A stretch of DNA of 64,000 nucleotides from Onthophagus taurus (lineage: Eukaryota; Arthropoda; Insecta; Coleoptera; Scarabaeidae): positions 15,879,501 to 15,943,500 of the forward strand of contig NC_091971.1 of the NCBI RefSeq assembly GCF_036711975.1. Direction: 5' to 3'. The first letter of the stretch is position 1. Each line of letters starts with the position of its first letter. Below are positions 1 to 9,800 of this stretch, piece after piece. Position numbers and translations under genes: made by a program. The notes beneath the pieces were generated by a model that worked only from the letters and a program-made list of their open reading frames with translations, was not told the DNA's origin and ran no database searches.

Positions 1-1
1 T

Positions 2-115
2 GATGTGGATTTCAATTATTTAGAGAAAACTGTTAGCCAGTTATCTCGAGATAATTATCAATGGGAATCTAAATTATTGTACGCAAATAGAGATAGTATT
101 TTACATCAAAAATGA
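2..115 (+). CDS. 3' end of an unidentified gene (partial)
   Basis: An open frame enters from the left edge and ends at a TGA at 113-115, giving 37 codons with a protein-like mix (a Leu/Glu/Ser/Gln-rich helical stretch followed by Trp, Tyr and basic residues). I do not recognise the family. It lies about 100 bp upstream of the C9orf85-type start on the same strand, so it could be the last coding exon of an upstream neighbour. The alternative is chance open frame in AT-rich DNA, which is possible at this length. What I see is the frame and the stop; the gene assignment is inference. Confidence 0.4.
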   Translation, partial: DVDFNYLEKTVSQLSRDNYQWESKLLYANRDSILHQK

Positions 116-217
116 TGTAATAATCTTAAAGAATGTATAATGAATAGTAACTATTAAAAATTTCATCACTTATTTTTTGTTTTAATTATTTTATTTTGTA
201 TTTTCTTTTTTAACAGA

Positions 218-793
218 ATGAGTACCCAAAAAGGAAATAACACACGTTCAAGGCCACAAAAACATCAAAATAAATCATCTTTCAAAAACTCCCTTCACGA
301 TACAAGTCATCGAACGAAATTCATCAACAACATTCAAGTCAGTGATGTTTGTACGAGATGTAAAGACGTAATCGAATGGAAAATTAAATACAAAAAATAT
401 AAACCACTTACTCAACCCAAAAAATGCGTCAAATGCGAACAAAAAACCGTTAGAAAAGCGTATCACGTAATGTGTAGGGATTGTGGAAAAAAGTTAAGTG
501 TTTGCACGAAATGTTGTCAATCAAAAGAAATTATTCCAGCCCCTCCAGATCAGGAGGAACAATTAAAATTGGATAAAGAACTTCAAGTTCTTTTACAATC
601 ATTATCAGAAAGGAAACGAAGAACTTTTTTAAGATATATGAATAAAAAAGAAAAAGACTTGGGGGAGACTTCTGAACAGAAAAAGGATGATTTAGTTAAG
701 AAATTAAACGAATTAAATGTTAAAGATGATTCTGAATTTGGAGATTTAGATGATGATGATGATTATAATGATGAAGAAGATGTTAGCGATTAA
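218..793 (+). CDS. C9orf85 homologue, DUF2039 zinc-binding protein
   Basis: A 191-residue protein on one coding exon. The N-terminus is the basic MSTQKGN..RPQKHQN stretch typical of this small conserved eukaryotic family. The centre carries four CxxC-type pairs: CTRC (about residue 46), CVKC (about 70), CRDC (about 86) and CTKCC (about 96), which should bind two zinc ions. The C-terminus is charged and ends in an Asp/Glu-rich acidic tail (about 170-191), usual for the family. The molecular function of the family is not established. The ATG is preceded within two bases by a pyrimidine tract and CAG (about 200-216), so a 5' UTR intron may end just before the start. A polyadenylation signal AATAAA follows at 805-810. 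The gene is intact and its length is normal. Confidence 0.9.
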   Translation: MSTQKGNNTRSRPQKHQNKSSFKNSLHDTSHRTKFINNIQVSDVCTRCKDVIEWKIKYKKYKPLTQPKKCVKCEQKTVRKAYHVMCRDCGKKLSVCTKCCQSKEIIPAPPDQEEQLKLDKELQVLLQSLSERKRRTFLRYMNKKEKDLGETSEQKKDDLVKKLNELNVKDDSEFGDLDDDDDYNDEEDVSD

Positions 794-1138
794 TTATTAT
801 AAAAAATAAAATTAATTTAATATAAAAATCTGTCATTTAATTCCTGTCAATGTCAATACATAACCTAAAATTTTTCTTTAATTTGTAGTTTTTTGAAATA
901 ACAAAAATAAAGTTTATTACATGTTTTTTTTATGTATATATTATAATTCTAATTAGTTTAAATTCGAATAAATGATATATTTACATTAAAATAACATCTT
1001 TAAAATTAAGAAGAACTTATATACGGAGTGAAGTTAGTTACGTTTATTTAAACGTCAAAACCTGCTGCTATTTCTAACCCTGGTTTCTATAGATTTTTTC
1101 GTTTCTAAAGATATTTGTTAACTAAATTCGTTTAAAAA

Positions 1139-4100
1139 ATGAGTAATCAAAAAGATGATATGGCCATGGAAGTAGAGCCAACGCCGGAAACGTCAAAAAA
1201 CGTAAGAATGGATGTTTCGGAGCCGGAAAAAAATGTTATGGCCCCCGGTACGACGGGGTCCGTAACTTGTTCCCTTCACCCTTTGGTAATTATGAACGTT
1301 TCTGAGCATTGGACCCGCGAAAGAGCACAAAACGCCTCCGTACAAAGAGGTAAACAAATTAAATTTTAATTTTTAAATTCTAACCTAAAATTTTTTTAGT
1401 TATTGGTGCCCTTATTGGAAAGCAGAAAGGAAGAAATATCGAAATTATGAATTCGTTTGAATTGGTTTTTAGTGTTATTGGTGAGGATGTTATCATAGAC
1501 AGGGATTATTATAATATGAAGGAGGAACAATGTATAATTTTGAGATGAAATCTGCTTATTAGTATTTATTTGTTATTATTTTTAGTTAAACAAGTTTTTA
1601 GTGAAATGGATTTTATAGGATGGTATACAACTGGAGATTCTGTTAGTGCAACCGATATTAAAATTCATAAACAGATATGTGAAATTAACGAATCACCTGT
1701 TTTACTTAAATTAAACCCCTTCGATAAAAATATTGATGTAAGATAAAACATGAATTAATTCTTTTAATAATCAAATTAATATTTTAGCATTTACCTGTTA
1801 GTTTATACGAGTCAGTTATAGATTTGATAAATGGTGAGGCAACTATGTTATTTGTTTCACTTACTTACACATTAGCAACAGAAGAAGCTGAAAGAATTGG
1901 TGTCGATCACGTTGCTAGAATGTCATCAACAGATGCTGGAGAAAGCTCTTTAGTCGCCGAACACTTAACAGCACAACATAGCGCTATAAAAATGTTGTAT
2001 TCTAGAGTACGTTTGGTTTTGGAATATATGAAAGCGGTTCAAAAGAAAGAATTTCCACCCAATCATGATATTTTAAGGGAAGCTTATTCTTTATGTCATC
2101 GTTTACCTGTTGTTCAAAGTCCAAGATTTAGACAAGATTTTTATAATGTATGTAATTTGATTAGGTACTGTTTTATACTGGGAATTTCATATAACTCACA
2201 ATATATGCAAGTTATAAAACTACTATGCACTTACACTGTCCCACATAAAATGCAACATAGCTTAATAGTAAAGTCATTGGGTAGTTTTGCAAAGGAAAAG
2301 GTTTTTTTTATTCATATTATGCATAGCACAATAAAATTGTATAACACCTAGAAAAACATACTAATTTGTTACTTATTTTTGACACAAAATTAAACAAGAT
2401 AATCTTTTGCAGATTTTCCTAGTGGCCCAGTCTGCTTTACACATAATATAGATAAATATTGTCATATTTTTATTGTTTTAAGATCAAAACACCAAAAAGG
2501 CGCGCACTGCGATACGCGGAACACATTTATATCGGTTTTTGTTATAATTCCGGTCATCTTCTGAAGGCGACACAGGACATCATCGTTGTCGAGACGGACG
2601 GCCTCGATGTTCTGATGATTGTGCATTCTCTTTTCATGTTTATATGCGAATGATGCAATTTCCAAGTCGTGATGGAGGTCGGTGTTTCTTATACACATTT
2701 TTTTAATGGAACACCTGTATATTTTTACATATTTGAATTTGTCTGTTTTCAAGGTTTATAAATAACTTTACTTTTTGCAATTTGATTCGGTCGTTCTCGA
2801 GTTATTCGAATTTTTCTAGAAAAATCTGCTCCAGTAGACATTTGTTCAAAAAATCAGAGAACACTCGATTTTTGGGATATCAATTTAGGATTCAGAACAT
2901 GCTTAAGCAACATGATGGAGTATGTTTTGGTGTCTAGAACGGCTGTATAGAACGTTTGGTTATTTTACTATGGCACGTAAACTTTTCGAAATGTGGAAGT
3001 ACCATAACTTTTTTTTTTTAAATGGCACCCACTATATTTTATTACTTAGTCGTCTTCGGTGTCTCATTTTACATCTTTTATATCCCATATGTCCCATACC
3101 TAACATTAATAGTTTTGGAGATAATTAGGGTTTTTTGAAAAATGCGTAGTGTACCATGAAAAACAAGCCTTCTTAATGAGTTCTTGTCAAAGACTCACTT
3201 GTTTACGTTACTTGATGTATGTGAGCTAATAATTATCTGTTAAGTCCCTTAACAGATAGTCCCTTCTTCCGCTGCATTATCTACTACATTTTTTGGTCAG
3301 CTTAAGACGTGATTAATTCGTCCAAAATGCAAAAAATTTGCTTCTATTCTTCTAAATTTACCTTTTGTCATCAGAGGTAAATCTGGATAGTTTTCATTAA
3401 ACATCCTGCAAGTTCTACTAAGAACTTTGTCGCACTTTCCGTGCACAAACAAAAATTAAGGATTTCTTCATTTGTATAAACATTATTTACGTTATTAATA
3501 TCCATTTTAACTGGTTTTAGACTCACAAGCATCAAACAACATAAATCAGACTTTGACGTTTGTCAAGTCATTAAACATTTGTTTTCCATAGCACACTAGG
3601 TTAATATCGATATGATATGATTTTTCAAAAAACCCTAATTATTTCCCAAACTATTAATGTTAGGTATAGGACATATTGAGGATAAAAGATGTAAAATGAA
3701 ACGTCGAAGACGACTAAGTAATAAAATATGGGGGATGCTATTTAAATAAATGAAGTTATGGTACTTCAAATTTCATCAGACTTGCATTTGTGTTGCAGGT
3801 ACAACCCCACAGTTGGATTCCGTATGATCATTATGGTTTTAATATTTGCTTGTATATTAGCAACTTGTTTCTTAGTGATAACGTTGTTTTTTTGCCAATA
3901 AGCCAATATAGGTGTCTAAATTTGATATCAAGTTCCTCACGTATTTTTTGACGAGAGCTTTCCATTTGAGTTTGGCATCCAGCGTCATACCAAGATATTT
4001 TGTGGTGTCGGCATAAGGGACTGTATTACCATTTATGTGTACTGGGACAATGGTTACTTTCTTATAAGTAAAGTTTATGTACACTGTTGGAACTAATTCA

Positions 4101-6590
4101 CGAGCACACCCTATATAATCTGAACGCGTAAAGATAAATCCATAATATTTTCGGAGCACAAAGGTTTACTGTAGACGAGTTTATTCAGCGAGTTTCGAGT
4201 TGTTCCGTTGTGCTTCCCTACGTCCGACCGCACATCGGGCGTGTTGTACAGACCTTTGTGCAAAAGCACCGTATACGAATGCCTCTATGGCCGGCTCGTT
4301 TTCCGGATCTGAATCCAATCGAACATGTTTGGGACATGACTGGTCGGAGACTTCAATGTTATCCGACTTCCCCGGCTAACGTTGAGGTGGCATAGTTGGC
4401 CATCCCTCTCGCTACAATACAGCGACTTATAGACTCCATGCCACGTCGTGTAGCGATGGTACGCGAAGCTCACGGCGGATACTCTCACTATTGATGTTTC
4501 TCCTCCCAGCAGAGTTGTGCCGCTGTCCATGTGAGAGTACGTTACACTACTTTAGTACTACTTCCATACCCAATTTTATTGCGCTAGACACACGCGTTCA
4601 GATTATGCAGGGTGTGATCGTGAATTATTTTCAACAGTGTATTTCGAATTGGAGATGTATGTGTTTTTTTTGAACTTTAAGCTTTCTTGTTGCCTTCCAC
4701 AGAGAATAATTAGTACTGGCATTGTCAGTAACGTCTTTTAAGTAATTTTGAATGTTATTTTGTTTATGGCTATCTGTTCATGCTCTTAATTCAGCTGTTA
4801 TTTTATTTAATTTAGTTTTATCACTAGGAATTCTATTGGTTTGCCATTTCTTTCTTGATTTCCGTTTTTCTGCAATTTTGTCTCTAATGAATTTAGGATA
4901 AATATTAGATTTAGGTTGTGGTGTTAAAATAGGTCTTGAGGCCCAGGCTGCGTTTTGTATGTCTTTGAAGAACTTGTCTACTTACTCGTCAACGTCTTCG
5001 TTTGTTTTCATAAAAGCATTAAGATGAATTTTATTATCTAATGTTTGTGGAAATAGATTCCAATTAGTCAATTTATTAGTTAGTGATAAAAAGGGTTCTT
5101 TGTTACATACTTTGTTATTTAGAGTAATAATTACTGGTTAGTGATCTGAGTCCAGCCCTAGCTCCTCTTCTATGTTTACGAAGTTAAGCGATATATTTTT
5201 CGATATATCAAGCAGGTCCGGAATTTTACTTCTATCTGTTGGCCAGTAAGTTGGCTTACCAGTGGAGAGCACCTCACAATTTAGGACCCCTATTGCTTGT
5301 TTCAGTTCTCTTTCTTTTGTATTTGTCAAGCGAGAACCCCAAGACATATGTTTTGCACTAAAGTCTCTTCCAAGTATAAATTTGTTTTCTAGATATAGTA
5401 GAATTTTCTGATAATCTTCTCTTTTGAGATTATGTCTCGGCGGTGATATACAGATATTAAGACATTAGCAGTTTAAACTTTTACCACTACAGTTTGATGT
5501 TGTTCAGTACTAATTGTATTGTTCAAATAGTGGTCAATATTACCTTTAATGATAATTGCACTTCCACCTCGAGCCGCATTACTCGGTTTCTCTCTGATAA
5601 ACTCCGAGTTTCTGTCTTATGACCCACAGCTAAACCCGACTGTTTCTAGTTCTAAGTCGAGTGTTAGTTCTACTTTTCGTTCAATGAAAATATACTACAA
5701 TCTAACACTGAATAACAATTATAAGTAGAACTAACAGTAGACATAGATCTAGAAACATTCGGATTTAGCCGCATTTCTCTCAAGATGGCTAAACCCGAAT
5801 GATTCAAGTTCTAGGTCTTGTGTTAGTTCTAGTGATAGTGCTAGTGTAAGACTAGAACTAACACTAGACCTAGATCTAGAAACATTCGGATTTAGCCGCA
5901 CGTCCCTTAAGACGGCTAAACCCGAATGATTCTAGTTCTAGGTCTTGTGTTAGTTCTAGTGCCAGCGCAAGTGTAAAACTAGACCTAGAACTAGAAATAT
6001 TCGGGATTAGCCGTGCGTCCCGATACTTTCTAGTTCTAGGTCTAGTGCTAGTTCTAGTTTAATGAAAATATGCTATAATAGTGATATTTTATGCTAACTG
6101 ACCCTACCTACCAGCCGTCTTAAAAGAGGGACGGCTAAACGGAATGTTTCCAGGGCTAGTGTTAGTCTAATTTCATTTGTTATTCAGCGCTAGATTGTTG
6201 TATATTTTTATGGAACTGTAACTCCCCGTATTGACATGTATTATATATTATATTAACATGTTGCATTTTATGTGAGACAAAGAAAGTAAGTACGCCCTGG
6301 TTTCTATGGAAATATATGTTTGTATATTGCATCTTAAGTGAAATTCACTGTATGAAGTGCCTAACATATTAATATGAATATTAATTAATTCTGCTTTATC
6401 AAATAGACTCTTAATATATTTGAATTATTTTTATGTATTTTTCTTTTAGCAATGTAATGATGTTGGTTTAATGACATATTTGGGAACATTAACAAAAGGA
6501 TGTAATGATTTGAATCAATTTGTGAATAAATTTAATATACTTTATGATCGACAAGGTATGGGAAGAAGAATGAGAGGAATCTTCTTTTAA
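1139..6590 (+). CDS. CSN6: COP9 signalosome complex subunit 6 (CSN6), five exons
   Basis: Coding exons by frame and GT-AG consensus: 1139-1349, 1400-1531, 1586-1737, 1788-2147 and 6450-6590, together 331 residues (the family is about 320-330). CSN6 is a non-catalytic MPN- subunit of the COP9 signalosome, which removes NEDD8 from cullins; it pairs with the catalytic CSN5. Family landmarks are the start of the MPN fold ([14 protein letters not shown]), then [52 protein letters not shown], and the C-terminal [20 protein letters not shown]. No JAMM zinc motif is visible, as expected for MPN-. The first three introns are about 50 bp each. The last is 4.3 kb (2148-6449) and packed with transposons, yet donor, acceptor and last exon look intact. 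A polyadenylation signal lies at 6673-6678. The neighbour on the right is convergent, about 300 bp stop to stop. Confidence 0.95.
2990..3780. mobile_element. Foldback DNA element with ~170-bp inverted arms and a transposase remnant
   Basis: The left arm (about 2994-3150) and the right arm (about 3598-3776) are inverted copies of each other with scattered mismatches; both contain ACCTAACATTAATAGTTT and the complement of AAAAAACCCTAATTAT. The ~450-bp centre contains, on the minus strand, a broken frame reading YTNEEILNF then [11 protein letters not shown] and FNENYPDLP across frameshifts. This resembles the helix-turn-helix (DUF4817-like) N-terminus of insect IS630/mariner-type transposases. 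The element sits inside the LINE copy, so it inserted later. It is non-autonomous. Confidence 0.65.
4082..4639 (+). mobile_element. Tc1-like element, internally deleted copy
   Basis: It begins CACTGTTGGAACTAATTCAC after a TA and ends with the inverse sequence before a TA at 4640-4641. It matches the 1418-bp copy at 41629-43046 but lacks about 830 bp from the middle; the break is near 4212. The remaining 3' part encodes HIGRVVQTF, then [20 protein letters not shown], the last acidic residue of a DD34E catalytic triad. It cannot encode a working transposase. Confidence 0.9.
5590..6160. repeat. CTAG-rich hairpin repeats (array of at least three)
   Basis: Repeated units read TAGTTCTAGGTCTAGTGTTAG and its complement around a core TTTAGCCG...CGGCTAAA. 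Each unit is an imperfect palindrome of about 110-150 bp, and they follow one another at about 5640-5780, 5780-5940 and 5940-6060, with a further partial core to about 6160. The same family occurs singly at about 19.3, 41.5, 47.8 and 61.5 kb. No coding frame is involved. Confidence 0.8.
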
Positions 6591-6892
6591 CTCATAAGAA
6601 ATTTTTGTAATTAAATGCTTTCAATGAAGATTTTTAGCTTTAGATCTTATTTCTATTTAATTTTTCCCCCGAAATAAAAACGACATTCCAACTTCAAAGT
6701 ATATTTCAAAAATTAACAATTTGGCATCCATACAGACCGTATACGTTATTTTTTTATATGTACACATCATCTAAAAATATGATGTATATAAATTAGACTA
6801 AATTACGCTTCTTTCTAATATTGTGTTTATAATTCGGGATGTGTCACGATTTTAAATCAAATTGTAAGGTTTATAATGATTTATTATAAATT

Positions 6893-9800
6893 TTAGAATT
6901 TGACGATACCGATTAGTTCTTCAAAAAGTGTAGCGGCGTCATTTTTTCCGTGTAAAACTTGGGAAGAGTACCTCAATGTAGCTTGAGCGAGATCTTTAAC
7001 CGTCCATTTTCTGTCTCTTATCAATCGATAAATTGTATCTAAGGAAGCCAATTCTGTATGACCAGACGTATAATAAATCAATGATGGAACTCCAGCAACA
7101 CTCGCCGCTAACCATTGAATAATCACTTTTAATTGAACTTCTCCTTTTTTTGATGATCCACAACCCCAATTTCCTGTTGATATGGGTTTTAAACCATTCG
7201 ATGGTTTTTGAGCAATTTGTGATAACTAGTAACAAAAAGAAAATAATGAGTCAAAAATTTAATAATTATTTGAACATCAATGATATTAAATTTAGTCTTT
7301 CAAGATCAGTACTGTTACATTTTATTTAATGGTGATTAAATTTAGTATGTGTTAATACGATTAGTTTGAAATGTAACAAAAAAAATGGGATTTGGTCACA
7401 ACTTTTTACCTGAACGTTCGCCTCTTGAGATATCGATACTTTAACACAGATATCTTCAAGTGTCTGAACGACCTGCGTTATGTAACTCATAGCCCATTTT
7501 TTCCGTTTTGTTTTCGCTTTTAACTTAGGCAGGCTAATTTTTGTTACTTCTACTTTATCTACAGGGCAGAGCAGGCGTTCAGCTTTTTCTTTCTATCAGA
7601 AAACATTTACTTTTGACACACACTAACAAGAAATGATCGGATTGTTTTTCATTGTTTTAATTTTTTAATGTAATGCTTAAAACGAATATATTTTATTAAT
7701 TGAATGTAATACTTACTAGCTGAGCTGCTAGTCGATGTTTTTGTTTCGCCAATTCCAAACTAAGCGATTTGGCGTTTAAGATAAGTTTATTTTTCTTTGT
7801 ACTGAAATCTGTTGATATGAGCCCAAGACTTTCACAACCATCGGGAAAAGGCACGCCGGCGAACGATTCGCTTAATGTACGTTTTAAAAGTGAACCGGCA
7901 AATTGTACAACCGCTAAATCCCTTCCTTCCAATTCTTTTTTCGTTCCTTTATCAGTTTCGATTATTGGATCTTCTAACCATTTTGAAAATTGTTCATAAA
8001 CTTCTTCTAATTCCGAACTATAACGTACATTTTATTAAGTCATTTTATTGACGCACAGAATTGATGATTTAGAACAAATATATACTATATTTTTTTTTTA
8101 ATTCACACTTAAGACTAATTTATTTTATTTTTTTAATCTATGTTAGAAAATACTTGCCTGAATTATTTAAATTATGAAAATACGTTTTGGGCGCAGTAAA
8201 ATAAATATAATTAACTTTTACAATCAGGTAAAATGCAAAGTTTTGTTATTGGTCCAGTTAAGTTGAAAGGAAATTGTGGTATAGAATGAAATACTTCGAT
8301 TTCATCTTTGATCAAAACTAAAAGGCTCTCCTGAGGTAGGTTACATGACAAAAGATGAGATAATATATTTTCAATTTTAGCCATGACGAATCGTTTATCT
8401 AATGACTTATTAAAGAAGAATTCACAGACTTAATAATTAAACACTTCCAGTTGGATCTATCATAACTCAGATTATGCCATAAATTCTTCTATTGACTGGA
8501 AGGTGCAGAAAATGTTGCGTTGTGCCCACAGTTCAAATTAAATTAGTTATAAGCAACTAAAGGTAAAGGCGATTAATCCAGCAATTGCGTAATCCATTAA
8601 AATTTCCAGATGAGTTACTTATATAAACTAAAATAATAAAAGGTATTGAATGTTTTTTATCTCATTCGAAATTGGCGAAGTCTTGCAACCAGGTGGATTA
8701 AACACCACTTTGAATTTAATAACTAGTTTTACTATGAAAAACCAATCTAATTCTTTTTGAGCCAGTACACTAAAGCAGGAATGACGTCAGTTGGTGATAA
8801 GACAGTTAAAGCAGCTTGTTAAATGATCAATATTTGTATTTCAGGATCCATCTTTCTTCGATTGCATCGAGATGATCATCAATTAAAAAAAACCACGCGG
8901 AAATATGTTTCAGTAATATGAACAAATTTAGAGCCAGAGCAGAGACCCGTTATACAGAGAGAGGGAGAATAGGACCTGATTTTTACGAAGTGCAAAAGAA
9001 GAGGCTGATATCTCGATTTCAGGAAAGTTGTAGAGAGCAAATGAAAGAGGTGAGATTGTGTTTGATTTTTTCTTGTTGCTCTCCAATCGATTTAAACTAT
9101 TTTGACATCAACCAACAAGCTTTTTTTACTTCTGGGTTTTTTGAAACACTTTCAAAAATGATCCAAATTTTTTTTTTTAATTCTTTTAGTCTGCTTAGTT
9201 ATCTTAAAGATGATTGTAATTGATTAGAATACTGTAGATGAGTATGTATGAGCTTTTGCCATATTCTAAAGTTTTTTAAATATCCTTGCTTTTTTCCAGT
9301 AACTTGAAGATACAATATATACATACACTCACAATAGTTACAAAAAAGGTCAAAATCATCTTTTTAATGTTCTTTCATTCCCCTTAATTACCCTAGGGAT
9401 GTTTTTAATTAATTAGAATAATTTTGAATGACACCACTGAGCTTTTTCATATTCTAAAGTCTTCTAATTTTCTGGAAACATCCCCATTACTGTCATTAAC
9501 TTGTCTTACTTCTATCAAATAACTGGAAGGTGTTTTCAATCGATTTAAACCATTTTGACACTCACCAATAAGTTTGTTCTATTTCCTAATATTTTTCAAA
9601 CTCTTCTAAAACAGGTCAAAATCTTTTTTTATTCTTTCATCCTTCTTAATTACTTTAGGATTTATTGTAATTAAGTTATTTTTTATAATTGTATGAAATA
9701 ATAGTTTCGGGAAGTAATCGCGGGGATTCAATTCCGATTTAGACGATATTGCTGCAGTAGTTCATTTTGATCTCGTTTTGGTTACATATATTTGTAGATT

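Larger units (their letters stand above)
2400..5610 (-). mobile_element. Jockey-like LINE relic, fragmented and nested
   Basis: Three pieces of one non-LTR element lie in the last CSN6 intron, all on the minus strand and clearly similar to the longer copy at 33.9-36.4 kb. About 2400-2700 is the 3' end, 3776-4081 is the region after the reverse transcriptase ([15 protein letters not shown]), and 4642-5610 covers the pre-RT and endonuclease part (GLDSDH; further upstream [16 protein letters not shown]). The core reverse transcriptase is missing. A foldback element separates pieces 1 and 2, and a Tc1 separates pieces 2 and 3. Stops and frameshifts break every part, so the copy is dead. Confidence 0.85.

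Noticed and set aside
1824..2351. A 175-codon frame with its own start
   Set aside because: It is exon 4 of CSN6 read through the donor at 2148 into the intron; it starts at a TTG inside the exon.
2462..2752. 96-codon minus-strand frame
   Set aside because: Its first third lies in sequence outside the LINE and the rest is the LINE C-terminus; it is a chimeric frame of repeat DNA.
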